Below are positions 1-8,378 of a DNA stretch of 64,000 nt, piece by piece. The notes beneath the pieces are model-generated. The model worked only from the letters and a program-made list of their open reading frames with translations. It was not told the DNA's origin and searched no databases. Position numbers and translations under genes: made by a program. Source of the DNA: JBKBYG01 sp046313435 (GTDB lineage Bacteria > Pseudomonadota > Alphaproteobacteria > Rickettsiales > Arcanibacteraceae); NCBI GenBank assembly GCA_046313435.1, contig JBKBYG010000001.1:1-64000 (forward strand). The letters are read 5' to 3'. Positions within the stretch are counted from its first letter, which is position 1; each line of letters opens with the position of its first letter.

Positions 1-867
1 TACAAACCTCTTAAGGGACTTGCTGATTTACATACAAACCTTCAAGAGGGTTTAGCAGCAGCAAATCGTGTATTTATGCTACTTGATACTAAACCTAAAA
101 TTATTGATTCTAATAATGCTGTAAATATAGATATTATCTCTGGAGAAATAAAATTTGAAAATGCAAAATTTTCCTATCCTAATGGTAAAGAAGCAATCGA
201 TGATATTTCTATTTACATTCCTGCAAATAAAACTATAGCCTTCGTTGGCGCCTCAGGAGGTGGCAAATCAACTATAGTAAACCTGATTTTACGCTTTTAT
301 GATATTCTGAAAGGTAAAATTTCAATAGATGGAATTAATATTAAAGATATTAGTTTACAGTCCTTAAGAAGTAATATTGCGTTAGTTACTCAAGAAACAG
401 CACTTTTCGATGATACGATTCTTGCTAATATCGCTTATGCTAAAGATAATGCAACTATTGAAGACGTAGAAAATGCTGCTAAAAAAGCATATGCACATAA
501 TTTTATTTCTGAACTACCTGAGGGATATAATACTATTGTAGGGCAGCATGGATTAAAACTCTCTGGTGGACAAAGACAGCGAATTGCTTTAGCACGGGCA
601 ATTCTAAAAAATGCTAAAATTTTTATTCTAGATGAAGCTACTTCAGCACTTGATAATAATTCTGAGAAACTTATTCAGGAATCTTTATCAAAACTTAAAC
701 ATAATAAAACAATCATTATTATTGCGCATAGATTATCAACGATCATTGATGCTGACTTAATTTATGTTATCGATGAAGGTAAAATAATAGAGCAGGGGAC
801 TCATTGTGAATTACTAAATCACAAAGGAGAATATAGTAAATTATATAGTAAAGAACAAATAGTTTAA
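1..867 (+). CDS. MsbA-like lipid exporter ABC transporter, C-terminal part (5' end outside window)
   Basis: Partial gene. The reading frame is open from base 1, so the true start and the membrane domain lie upstream of the window. The visible 288 residues begin with the membrane-to-ATPase linker typical of MsbA-like exporters (a YKPLKGLADLHTNLQEG-type stretch), followed by a full nucleotide-binding domain. The Walker A GASGGGKST is at about visible residues 83-91, followed by a Q-loop (TQET), the signature LSGGQRQR, Walker B with ILDEATSALD, and the switch His in IIAHRL. Family knowledge: a homodimeric inner-membrane exporter that flips lipid A core or a related lipid. The substrate cannot be read from this domain, so a general multidrug or lipid exporter is the alternative. 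The gene ends 20 bases before the acetyltransferase pseudogene. Confidence 0.85.
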   Translation, partial: YKPLKGLADLHTNLQEGLAAANRVFMLLDTKPKIIDSNNAVNIDIISGEIKFENAKFSYPNGKEAIDDISIYIPANKTIAFVGASGGGKSTIVNLILRFYDILKGKISIDGINIKDISLQSLRSNIALVTQETALFDDTILANIAYAKDNATIEDVENAAKKAYAHNFISELPEGYNTIVGQHGLKLSGGQRQRIALARAILKNAKIFILDEATSALDNNSEKLIQESLSKLKHNKTIIIIAHRLSTIIDADLIYVIDEGKIIEQGTHCELLNHKGEYSKLYSKEQIV

Positions 868-887
868 AAACTAGAGGAAAATCAAAA

Positions 888-1483
888 ATGTCTTTAGAAA
901 ATCCCATACTTTTAGACTTACCTTTACCTATTTATACAGAGCGATTAATCAGTAGACCAGTTACAATAGGTGATGGAAAAGCAGTTTTTGAAGCTATTGA
1001 TGAATCAAGAGCAGAGTTTGAGCCATGGCTGCCTTGGGTAAATAGTGTAAAAAAATGGCAAGATAGTGAGATTACTGCAAGAGAATTTTGTTCCAATGTC
1101 ATCTTACGTAAAGCATTTCATTTTGTAATTATTTATAATGCCAATATTATAGGAATGTGCAGTTTAGAGGATATCAATTGGAATATTTCATCAGGCGGTA
1201 TAGGATATTGGTGCAGGACTTCAGCTACCGGAAATGGATTCATGCAAGAAGCAGTAGCAGCGATTACCAAGTATGGATTTGAAGTAATTAAACTCAAAAA
1301 ATATCTATTTGTTGTAATGATCTTAATATAAGAAGTATAAATATTGCGGAAAAGCTTGGATTTTGCTTAGAGACTCGTGCACTTGGACTGATCGAAAATC
1401 ATCTAGGTGACGAACTAGTTATAGGCAGAAAATATGTAAGATTTAACTGCAAAGGTTTGAATACTAAAGATATTAGATGGTAA
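888..1483 (+). pseudogene. RimJ/RimL-type GNAT acetyltransferase, frameshifted
   Basis: Translation from ATG 888 (GAGG ribosome site upstream) gives an N-terminal RimJ/RimL-like GNAT fold: TERLISRP near the start, then an IGMCSLEDI strand and an IGYWC motif. It stops early at 1331 after 147 residues. The missing C-terminus continues in another frame, up to a stop at 1481-1483. It reads as ICCNDLNIRSINIAEKLGF, the expected GNAT segment with the N-x-x-S-x-x-x-A-E-K-L-GF motif. The switch fits loss of one A in the run of six A at 1296-1301. Family knowledge: N-terminal acetylation of ribosomal or other proteins. Either the gene is decaying or this is a homopolymer sequencing error; an intact product would be about 198 residues. 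Confidence 0.8.
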
Positions 1484-1551
1484 AAAACAATTGAATAAAA
1501 AATACTCTCTATTAATCTTCTTAACATTTTAATCTTACTAAGAGTTATTTT

Positions 1552-2448
1552 ATGAGATATAGAATTTTCATAAGTATTATGATTATATTTATTATTTTGG
1601 GGATAAATATTCCTAAGGTATATGCAGCTGATCCTAAGATAGTTGCGCATAGAGGAGGTAAGGCTAATTTTCCTGAAAACACTATTTATGCCTTTAAAGA
1701 AGCTATTAAAGCTGGTGCTGATATGATAGAAATAGATGTTCAGTTAACTAAAGATAGGCAAGTTGTACTTTATCATCCTGCTGATTTATCAACCTGGACT
1801 GAAGGAAGAGGTAGTGTAGATGAATACAATTATGATGATATTAAAATGTTAAACGCAGCATATAATTTTGATCCAGCTAGTAATAAAAAATATCCAATGC
1901 GCAAATATAAGCTTCAGATTCCCTTACTGTATGAAATTTTAACTGAACTACCCGAAACAAAGATTATAGTTGATCTTAAATCACTTCCCGCCAAGGATTT
2001 GATAGATGCAGTAATTAAAGTAGTTGATAAAATTAAAGCTTGGAATAGGCTAATATTTTATTCAACTAATTCAGATCATTTAGATTATCTGAAATACTTG
2101 AAACCAGATGCTATAGTATTTGAATCAAGGACTAAAACAAGGGAAAGGTTACTCAAATTTCGTAATGAAGGATCATGTTGCTGTAAAGATTTTTTAACCA
2201 AGCATATAGGATTTGAACTTGATCGTGAAATGTTGGTCGAAGAGTCTTTTGCACTTGGAAAGGATAAGAATATAGTTCATTTCAGATTATGGGACGATGA
2301 TGCAATTAATTGCATCCAAGAAACAAAAGGTAAAGATACAAAAATCTTTTTATTCGGTATAAATAACGTTAAAAATTATAATATAGCTAAAAAACTTGGA
2401 GTCTACGCAGTATTTACTGATAATCCTTTGGAATTAATAGATAAGTAA
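1552..2448 (+). CDS. exported glycerophosphodiester phosphodiesterase
   Basis: A 298-residue GDPD-family protein. It has a clear signal peptide (residues 1 to about 25, hydrophobic core, cleavage near VYA-AD), so it should act in the periplasm. The catalytic signature is visible: AHRGG with His33-Arg34, PENT with Glu42-Asn43, the metal ligands Glu60 and Asp62 in MIEIDVQLT, and His75. The usual HD dipeptide is HP here. Family knowledge: hydrolysis of deacylated phospholipids such as glycerophosphocholine to glycerol-3-phosphate plus an alcohol. The length is close to bacterial single-domain GDPDs. The next gene downstream also carries a signal peptide, so this is a small block of exported proteins. 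It could use host-derived phospholipid breakdown products; that is inference. Confidence 0.85.
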   Translation: MRYRIFISIMIIFIILGINIPKVYAADPKIVAHRGGKANFPENTIYAFKEAIKAGADMIEIDVQLTKDRQVVLYHPADLSTWTEGRGSVDEYNYDDIKMLNAAYNFDPASNKKYPMRKYKLQIPLLYEILTELPETKIIVDLKSLPAKDLIDAVIKVVDKIKAWNRLIFYSTNSDHLDYLKYLKPDAIVFESRTKTRERLLKFRNEGSCCCKDFLTKHIGFELDREMLVEESFALGKDKNIVHFRLWDDDAINCIQETKGKDTKIFLFGINNVKNYNIAKKLGVYAVFTDNPLELIDK

Positions 2449-2563
2449 ATTATCAAAACTTCAAAATACAAAATTATATATTGATAAAAAATAACTATTG
2501 AACAAAAAAAGTTTTTTGCTATTTTGCGTATTAATTAATTTTAATTAAATTTTGAGGTATTTA

Positions 2564-3124
2564 ATGAGGAACAAACTATTAGCAACAGGTTTTGCTGTTG
2601 CAACTGCTATAGGTGGATATTTTGTTAATGCATATGCGGATAATAAGCTAATTACCCCTGCAAAACAAGCTAAGGAAGATACTAGTAAAAGACCAATTTT
2701 AACTACCGCAGGGATTGTGCATTATTGTCCTGAAGATAAAATCATACTAATTGAAAGAGGTAAAGCACCTTTTGGATTCGCAATGTTTGGTGGACATGTT
2801 GAATACGAGTCTCCTGAAAATGCTTTTAAACGTGAAGCTAAAGAAGAGTTGAATGTCGATGTTGAAAATTTGGAACTAGTTGGTGTTTACGGTGAACCTG
2901 GTAGAGATCCAAGGCAACATTCAGTAGAGGTTACTTATTCTGCTACTACTAATCAAGAGCCCTATGCTGGAAGTGATGCAAAGAAAAGTCATTTATTTGC
3001 TAAAGAAGAATTGAAACGTAAATTGGATACTGAACCCCAAGCTTTCGCATTTGATCATGCTGACATATTAAAAAAATACTTAAGTAAAGACTGTAATCCT
3101 TGTAAGAAATCTATATCCAGATAA
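2564..3124 (+). CDS. Nudix hydrolase with a signal peptide
   Basis: A 186-residue protein. ATG 2564 is chosen because TGAGG lies 7-10 bases upstream; an in-frame TTG at 2552 overlaps that site and is unlikely. Residues 1-25 look like a Sec signal peptide ending AYA-DN, giving a periplasmic or secreted product. The Nudix box is at about residues 76-98: G-x5-E-x7-REAKEELNV, with Asn in place of the usual Gly near its end. Family knowledge: cleavage of nucleoside diphosphates linked to another moiety, with Mg held by the REx2EE glutamates. Most Nudix enzymes are cytosolic, so an exported one is unusual. The substrate is unknown. It follows the exported GDPD by about 115 bases and may share its transcript. 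Confidence 0.8.
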   Translation: MRNKLLATGFAVATAIGGYFVNAYADNKLITPAKQAKEDTSKRPILTTAGIVHYCPEDKIILIERGKAPFGFAMFGGHVEYESPENAFKREAKEELNVDVENLELVGVYGEPGRDPRQHSVEVTYSATTNQEPYAGSDAKKSHLFAKEELKRKLDTEPQAFAFDHADILKKYLSKDCNPCKKSISR

Positions 3125-3139
3125 TAAGCTAAGATTAAG

Positions 3140-3347
3140 ATGAGAAGTAAGTTATTATTAATTTTTAGGGTTATTAGTGTTTAGTTGTACTAAGCCAGAA
3201 TCCATTAATTTAACTTACGGATTACCTGAAAGCATTTCTTCTATAACTACTATCAAGAAATTTTCTGAAATTGATATAAATAATATTGATTCTCAAAGTT
3301 TAATATTAATTGATAATGATACAAAATATTATGAATATGGACTTTAG
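3140..3347 (+). pseudogene. small lipoprotein gene broken by a frameshift in a T run
   Basis: From ATG 3140 the frame reads MRSKLLLIF and then stops at 3182-3184. If one T is removed from the run TTTTT at 3162-3166, the frame becomes MRSKLLLILGLLVFSCTKPE. That is a textbook lipoprotein signal with lipobox LVFSC, and it continues for about 50 more residues to TAG at 3345-3347. The remaining residues have no recognisable domain and the product may also be truncated at its end. Seen directly: the lipobox in the shifted frame. Inference: a lipoprotein gene that has decayed, or a homopolymer sequencing error. Confidence 0.5.
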
Positions 3348-3444
3348 TATAGTTCATAATCGTATAAAAATTTAAAGTAAAAATATTTTTATTTCAAGAA
3401 GATTGTTTTACAAATTTTATAAATTAGTTTCGTCAGATTTAGTG

Positions 3445-3480
3445 TAAAAAGATGGCTCCCAGTTTGATCCAAAGAGCCAA
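3445..3480 (-). terminator. intrinsic terminator of the 421-residue gene
   Basis: Read on the minus strand, TGGCTC (3479-3474) pairs with GAGCCA (3458-3453) and is followed by TCTTTTT. The loop contains a smaller TTTG-GAT-CAAA hairpin. It lies 35 bases beyond the stop of the leftward 3515-4780 gene. Confidence 0.6.
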
Positions 3481-3514
3481 CTCAAATGTTTTATGCTTTT
3501 AACTGTGATTCACC

Positions 3515-4780
3515 CTATCTATTGAAAGATAACTCTTCGGATTTACTCAAACTATTTTGAAATAAAGCTATTTCCAAAGGAATTTTTTTACTAGTAGGTG
3601 AAGAAACGAATAAACCAACATATTCTTTACAAAATTCTTCAATATACGGTTGCTTTATTGCGTATAAATCTTCTTCAATACCAGGTTTAGAAGCAACTAA
3701 TTCAAATCCATGGAAAAAGTAAAGTGATTTACAAAAAATCTTTGCCATAGTAGCACTTCCTCTATGCGTAGGCATCATATGAGCAAGCAAGTAATGCACT
3801 GTAGCAACTGACCCATTAAGCTTATCTACCCCATCAGAATCTTTCCATTCAACAATATTTTTCACTAAATTACCAATTTCACTTAAGATTGCATGAAATG
3901 AAGATGGATTAGTATGTAACATTACAACAACTGAATCCTGATAAAATTTATCTTCCGAATCGTTAAACCAAGTTACATGAGAAGTAAGGGGAACCCATGA
4001 ATCATTAATTCTATATTCTATTTTCGCTTCAATTATAGACTTAAATTCATTACATGCAGTTCTCTTATTAACTGCATCAAAAACTTTATATACATTTTCT
4101 GGACAAGTGTTAAATTCTCTTATTACTTCTTTAAAATCTTCTATCAAAAAACCTTCATTTAAAAATTCTTCAATAAATTCTTTTATACTAAAGTAATATT
4201 TTTCATCATCAGAATCAGTTAGCAGAATATTCGTTTGAAAATAGTGAGTAATAAAATATTTTGACTTATTTTTAATAAATGCCCCAGTTGTTTCAGAAGG
4301 ATAATTATCTAAAAATTTATTACGCTGATCTCTTTCAAATATATTTTTTAAATGTTTGAATAAATTTATTTTAGTAGGTAAATTTACTGATGAATGTTGC
4401 CCGTCCATTCCAGTAAAATCAGCTATTAATTGTTCCCCTTCTTTAGGAATAGTTCGCCATTTTCCAAAGTATTTTGTATTAGGGTCAATAATACCTGTTT
4501 TTAATTCTTTTTCTTGGGCAATATTGAAACGATCTAAGGCAAGATCTTTTAAAATTGATTCAACTAAATCCTTATAAAGCTCAACATTAGATTTACCAGA
4601 AATTTTAAATCTTTTTAATTTTGCAGCAATATTTTCAACGGACTGCATGCATTTTTCATTGTAATCGTTTTTATCACCGTACTTATTATCTAAAGGCTTA
4701 ACTTGCCAACCAGCTCTTGAGTCAAAAACTTGTTTTTGTTTTTCTCGAAAATCATTATAAATTTTATCAGAATTTTTCAT
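3515..4780 (-). CDS. hypothetical protein, 421 residues
   Basis: Not recognised. The protein has no signal peptide or membrane segment, is rich in Lys, Glu and Asn, and looks soluble. The most structured part is the C-terminal third. Residues 321-360 hold LNGSVATVHYLLAHMM followed by PTHRGSATMAK, with His334, Arg340 and Ser342. The mix of small residues and His-x5-Arg-Gly-Ser resembles a helical active-site segment, but I cannot tie it to a named family. It stands alone between decayed genes and the smr-mltA operon, with its own terminator at 3445-3480. A secreted effector or toxin-like enzyme is possible; there is no direct evidence. Confidence 0.65.
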   Translation of the reverse strand: MKNSDKIYNDFREKQKQVFDSRAGWQVKPLDNKYGDKNDYNEKCMQSVENIAAKLKRFKISGKSNVELYKDLVESILKDLALDRFNIAQEKELKTGIIDPNTKYFGKWRTIPKEGEQLIADFTGMDGQHSSVNLPTKINLFKHLKNIFERDQRNKFLDNYPSETTGAFIKNKSKYFITHYFQTNILLTDSDDEKYYFSIKEFIEEFLNEGFLIEDFKEVIREFNTCPENVYKVFDAVNKRTACNEFKSIIEAKIEYRINDSWVPLTSHVTWFNDSEDKFYQDSVVVMLHTNPSSFHAILSEIGNLVKNIVEWKDSDGVDKLNGSVATVHYLLAHMMPTHRGSATMAKIFCKSLYFFHGFELVASKPGIEEDLYAIKQPYIEEFCKEYVGLFVSSPTSKKIPLEIALFQNSLSKSEELSFNR

Positions 4781-4852
4781 ATATTTAATAACATTATTAA
4801 TTTAAATTAACGACAAATGTATTTAATATTTATTAATAAGTCAATATACAAA

Positions 4853-5314
4853 TTAAATTCCTTTTTTTAAGAAGATAATAAATGCGCCACTTCCTCCATA
4901 TTTTTCAGGAGCATAATAATAGGAGCCAATTTTACTCCTTAGTAAAGGTTCGTTAATCCACAAATGGAGATTTTCTCTAATAACTCCGGTAGATAAAATA
5001 GGATTGCCTTTACCAGTAATTATTAAAAGCGTACGAAAAGAGTTGTTAGAGGCATATTCAATGAAGTTAATAAATTCCTTATAAGCATCTTTTTTGTAAA
5101 ACCCATGTAAATCAAGTTTTGCCTCAGGAACTAAATTTTTAGGAAGGAATTTTCTACTTAAACACTCAAGTGAAGGAAGCTGGATTGTTATATCTGATGG
5201 TGCAATATTACTGGATGTAACTTTAATCTTCTTAGGATAGGTTACAAAATGAAGCTTATTTCTTCTTATTTTCTTAGCATTGATAATTTCATTTTTCCAA
5301 TCCTCATCAACCAT
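4853..5314 (-). CDS. Smr-domain protein
   Basis: A 153-residue protein with a C-terminal Smr domain: LDLHG at about residue 67, the TGKG motif at about 100, a VIRENLHLWI helix, and a final AFIIFLKKG strand. Family knowledge: Smr domains bind nucleic acid and many are endonucleases, in proteins related to MutS2 tails and YdaL/SmrA. The role in this lineage is not established. It is the last gene of a leftward operon tim44-like > mltA > smr, starting 4 bases after the mltA stop. This gene order is common in alphaproteobacteria and supports the call. There is no signal peptide, so it is cytoplasmic. Confidence 0.85.
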   Translation of the reverse strand: MVDEDWKNEIINAKKIRRNKLHFVTYPKKIKVTSSNIAPSDITIQLPSLECLSRKFLPKNLVPEAKLDLHGFYKKDAYKEFINFIEYASNNSFRTLLIITGKGNPILSTGVIRENLHLWINEPLLRSKIGSYYYAPEKYGGSGAFIIFLKKGI

Positions 5315-5318
5315 ATAT

Positions 5319-6422
5319 CTAGTGACTAATAGATTTTGGCAACAAAATAAAATATCTACCTTGTTGCTTCATATTACTAGCATAATATCTGGCAATATTG
5401 CCATTGCCAAAGAATACATCTCCTCTTACTATTCCTTTTATCGCACCCCCAGTATCATGTGCAATAACAAGTTTATGAAAAGGAAGAATAATATTATTTT
5501 TATCAGCAGGATATGTTGTTTCAAGCCACAGTGGAACTCCTAAAGGTATAAATTTTTTATCTACTGCTAATGACCGCTCAGGCGTAAGTATATTTCCAAA
5601 ACTTCCAATAGGTGCAATATTATCATTAATTTTAAAAAACACATAAGATGGATTTAACTCCATAAGTTCAGGCCCAGATTTATATGAGCTAAGCCAATTC
5701 CTTATAAAATCTGCGTTAATGAGTTTTCTGTCAATTTTTAAGTCACTGATTAGATACTTCCCAATGGCAATATATGGATGTCCGTTTTGCGCAGAATATC
5801 CTACTCTAACGATGCTACCATCGTCTAAATATACTTTACCAGAACCTTGGATATGTAAGAAAAATAAGTCAACTTCATTATCAACATAAAGAAGTTCTAA
5901 ATTTCTACCTGTAAGAAAACCATTATTTAAATGTTTTCTCTCAAGATAATATTTAGGAAGATTTAATTCTTTGGGTGATTTATAAATCGGATATTTATAT
6001 TTGTCAGATTGCTTTAAGCTACCTGTTAGATCAATTTCATAATATCCCGTAAATAATCCTTGATCTTGATCGTTAGACTTTACTGAATAAGGATTAAAAT
6101 AATTTTCAAAGAATAGTTTTGCCTTGAAATCTGAATCTATATTACTTGAATTTGCTAAATCACAGATACTTAACCAATCAGAAACTGAACCAGCATTAAA
6201 ATTATTACTAATATTCTTTGAAGCAGGTAGTTTTTTAAATTGCTCACATGAATTAAGAAATGGTCTAAAAGCCTCAAGATGTTTATCATTTGACCAAAAA
6301 ATAATATTGTCCCAAGACGATTTTGTAAGAATTAATTTAGGTTCGGTTGGTTTTAATGAACAGGCAGAAAGCACAACTAGAAAAATTATAAATTTTAAGT
6401 ATTTAGAAATTAAACTAGACAT
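5319..6422 (-). CDS. mltA: membrane-bound lytic murein transglycosylase A (lipoprotein)
   Basis: A 367-residue protein. The signal peptide ends in the lipobox VLSAC (Cys21), so it should be anchored to the outer membrane as a lipoprotein. The MltA fold is visible as FTGYYE at about residue 123, the central FFLHIQGSGKV motif, and a C-terminal 3D-like domain with AHDTGGAIKG and a VFFGNG stretch. The Asp in AHDTGG matches the catalytic aspartate of the family. Family knowledge: cleaves the MurNAc-GlcNAc bond of peptidoglycan, leaving 1,6-anhydromuramic ends. Its presence implies that the cell makes, or still remodels, murein. The length is normal. It overlaps the end of the tim44-like gene by 8 bases. 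Confidence 0.93.
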   Translation of the reverse strand: MSSLISKYLKFIIFLVVLSACSLKPTEPKLILTKSSWDNIIFWSNDKHLEAFRPFLNSCEQFKKLPASKNISNNFNAGSVSDWLSICDLANSSNIDSDFKAKLFFENYFNPYSVKSNDQDQGLFTGYYEIDLTGSLKQSDKYKYPIYKSPKELNLPKYYLERKHLNNGFLTGRNLELLYVDNEVDLFFLHIQGSGKVYLDDGSIVRVGYSAQNGHPYIAIGKYLISDLKIDRKLINADFIRNWLSSYKSGPELMELNPSYVFFKINDNIAPIGSFGNILTPERSLAVDKKFIPLGVPLWLETTYPADKNNIILPFHKLVIAHDTGGAIKGIVRGDVFFGNGNIARYYASNMKQQGRYFILLPKSISH

Positions 6423-7020
6423 TTATTAATCTCCAATTCAGATCCTTTTTAGTTAAATCTTTAGTAAACTTCCATATATCTTGAACATTGACTGTTTCAG
6501 AATTAAGAACTTCACCTTCTATATTTTTTTTAATTATCATTTGTTGACTAGAATATTTAACCTCAATAACGGCATTATTAGAATGAATTTTTATATCCAG
6601 GATTTCGGCTAAAGAAATTGATAAAATAACTTTTTCAACATGTACTGCATTTTGCGCATTTCTTGCAATTTCTTCAGAAAATAAAGAATATATATCTTCA
6701 GAAAGAAGATATTGTAAAAATTTTAAATCACCTTTGTTAAATGCATCTAATATTAATTCATATGCTTTAATTGCTCCATTCATAAAATATTCTTCAGAGA
6801 AATTAGGGTCATATATTTGAATTCGTTTTATTTGAGTAAAAAATTTAGAATTTATTTCTTCGATTTTAGGTTTAATAATCTTTTCTGAATTTTCTGGAGT
6901 AACATCTTTAACAATATTTCTCAAAGATACATTGTTCATATTGTCATCAGTTTGTCCTAACATGTTGTACAGCTTATAAAAAAATACTCCTGCAATAATA
7001 GCAAAAATAATAATGTCCAT
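6415..7020 (-). CDS. Tim44-like domain protein
   Basis: A 201-residue protein. An N-terminal membrane helix (residues about 2-19) is followed by a polar linker and a Tim44-like domain: an ELILDAFNKGDLKFLQYLL segment, then strands ending in VQDIWKFTKDL and NWRLINV. This is the alphaproteobacterial TimA-type arrangement, related to the mitochondrial Tim44 C-terminal domain. Family knowledge: membrane-attached, with an uncertain role in membrane protein handling. It is the first gene of the operon with mltA and smr and is divergent from secB across 139 bases, a classical alphaproteobacterial neighbourhood. Confidence 0.88.
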   Translation of the reverse strand: MDIIIFAIIAGVFFYKLYNMLGQTDDNMNNVSLRNIVKDVTPENSEKIIKPKIEEINSKFFTQIKRIQIYDPNFSEEYFMNGAIKAYELILDAFNKGDLKFLQYLLSEDIYSLFSEEIARNAQNAVHVEKVILSISLAEILDIKIHSNNAVIEVKYSSQQMIIKKNIEGEVLNSETVNVQDIWKFTKDLTKKDLNWRLINV

Positions 7021-7159
7021 AAAATCCTTATAAAATTAAAATTTATTAAAAATAAAAATATCGATAGAATTATATTTTAAAATTAATTATAAATTGATTA
7101 TGTGCTTCTTTTATGAATGAAGAAGCTTAATATTTACAATAATAACATGAGAAACCTAA

Positions 7160-7624
7160 ATGAACAATAATAATGATAACCAAAATTCAAGTGGGCAAGT
7201 TACCATTATTGCTCAATATATTAAGGATAAATCATTTGAAAATCCTAATGCACCTGTAAATTTAACTGCACTTAAAACTCAGCCTGCAATTGAATTAAAC
7301 TTAGATCTATCTGCAAAAGCTCTTAGCGAGAATAATTATGAAGTTGCAATGCAAATTAAAGCTAAAGCAGCAAGTGAAGATAAGGTTTTATTTTTAGTAG
7401 ATTTAACATATGCAGGTTTATTCTTACTTGATAATATTCCAGAAGAACATAAAGAATTTATATTACTAGTGCAATGTCCAAGTATAATATTCCCATTTGC
7501 TAGAAGAATAATTGCTGATGATACAAGGGATGGAGGTTTCCAACCTTTAATGATTGACCCAGTTGATTTTTCAGTACTTTATGCTAGAAAAAAACAGCAA
7601 GATGGTAGTTCAAATTTAAATTAA
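7160..7624 (+). CDS. secB: protein-export chaperone SecB
   Basis: A 154-residue protein, normal for SecB. The core is clear: VTIIAQYIKDKSFENPNAP near the N-terminus, the YEVAMQIKA strand, the VFLVDLTYAG-like segment (here LFLVDLTYAGLF), and a final CPSIIFPFARRIIAD helix followed by GGFQPLMIDPVDF. Family knowledge: a tetramer that holds unfolded preproteins and passes them to SecA. The divergent tim44-mltA operon is the usual alphaproteobacterial partner. It is followed by a hairpin that may stop transcription. Confidence 0.95.
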   Translation: MNNNNDNQNSSGQVTIIAQYIKDKSFENPNAPVNLTALKTQPAIELNLDLSAKALSENNYEVAMQIKAKAASEDKVLFLVDLTYAGLFLLDNIPEEHKEFILLVQCPSIIFPFARRIIADDTRDGGFQPLMIDPVDFSVLYARKKQQDGSSNLN

Positions 7625-7631
7625 TCTATAA

Positions 7632-7669
7632 TAATAGTTGGAACTCATATTAAATGGCTCCAACTATTA
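7632..7669 (+). terminator. hairpin after secB, probable terminator
   Basis: TAATAGTTGGA (7632-7642) and TCCAACTATTA (7659-7669) form a perfect 11-base stem with a 16-base loop, 8 bases beyond the secB stop. The T-rich tract that follows (AAATTTTT near 7677-7684) starts several bases after the stem, so termination is probable but not certain. Confidence 0.5.
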
Positions 7670-7754
7670 GTATATTAAATTTTTAATATTTATTTAACTA
7701 GTTTTCTTTATAATTATCATATGTAAATAATTATAAACATAGGAAATTAGTAAA

Positions 7755-8270
7755 ATGTCAGCAAATAATAATCCATTTAAAAAACTTACAGAAAGCTTAA
7801 ATAAGAAAGTTGAAAAACTTGATTATCATTTGCTTGAACTAACTCAAGGATTTGAGAAAGGATTTGAAAAAGGTCAATCTTTTGCAAAAAATATATTAGC
7901 AAAGCTTAATGTAGATGTAAATAAATTAGAAAAAGATTTAGAAAAGATTGCAGAATATACTTCAATTTCAAAAGAAAAAAAAGAACAATTTGCCAAAAAT
8001 TTTGAGAAAATGGCGAAGGTGCTTGATGAAATGTTAGGTTTTAATGCAGAAAATCCTATGGCAACATTTCCAGATAAGATGTTAAAAAAGCTTACTACTA
8101 GTTTAGATAGTATCAAAACTTCTTTAAAGGATTTATTCAAACCATTAGAAAAATCTGTTAAAGTTGCTGCAGAAGGGTTAAAAAAAGCATCTGTTGGTGA
8201 AGACGATAATAAAACTAAACATGCTGAATCAGCTAATAGAAAGCCTGTTAACAAAAAAGGTAGAAGCTAG
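7755..8270 (+). CDS. hypothetical Lys/Glu-rich helical protein, 171 residues
   Basis: Not recognised. It is a highly charged, mostly helical protein with heptad-like spacing over residues about 10-145 (for example EKGFEKGQSFAKNILAKL and IKTSLKDLFKPLEKSVK) and a basic tail ending KPVNKKGRS. It has no signal peptide or membrane segment. The general look resembles phasin-like or cytoskeletal coiled coils, but no motif proves that. It is followed by a 36-base palindrome and then another helical gene of similar character, so the two may be functionally linked. The start ATG 7755 has a GGAAA stretch about 10 bases upstream. Confidence 0.7.
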   Translation: MSANNNPFKKLTESLNKKVEKLDYHLLELTQGFEKGFEKGQSFAKNILAKLNVDVNKLEKDLEKIAEYTSISKEKKEQFAKNFEKMAKVLDEMLGFNAENPMATFPDKMLKKLTTSLDSIKTSLKDLFKPLEKSVKVAAEGLKKASVGEDDNKTKHAESANRKPVNKKGRS

Positions 8271-8316
8271 ATTATCTTTATTAGAATATTTATTATAGTA
8301 AAAAATAAATATGTGA

Positions 8317-8352
8317 TATATTGAAGGGTAGTTTAAAACTCTCTTCAATATA
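8317..8352. repeat. 36-base palindrome between two coiled-coil genes
   Basis: TATATTGAAG (8317-8326) pairs with CTTCAATATA (8343-8352), and the interior adds AGTTT / AAACT, giving one long, nearly continuous hairpin. No T run follows. It lies 26 bases before ATG 8379, so it may be an operator or mRNA leader hairpin rather than a terminator. Confidence 0.6.
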
Positions 8353-8378
8353 ATTAATAATAAAATATAAAGGCTTTT

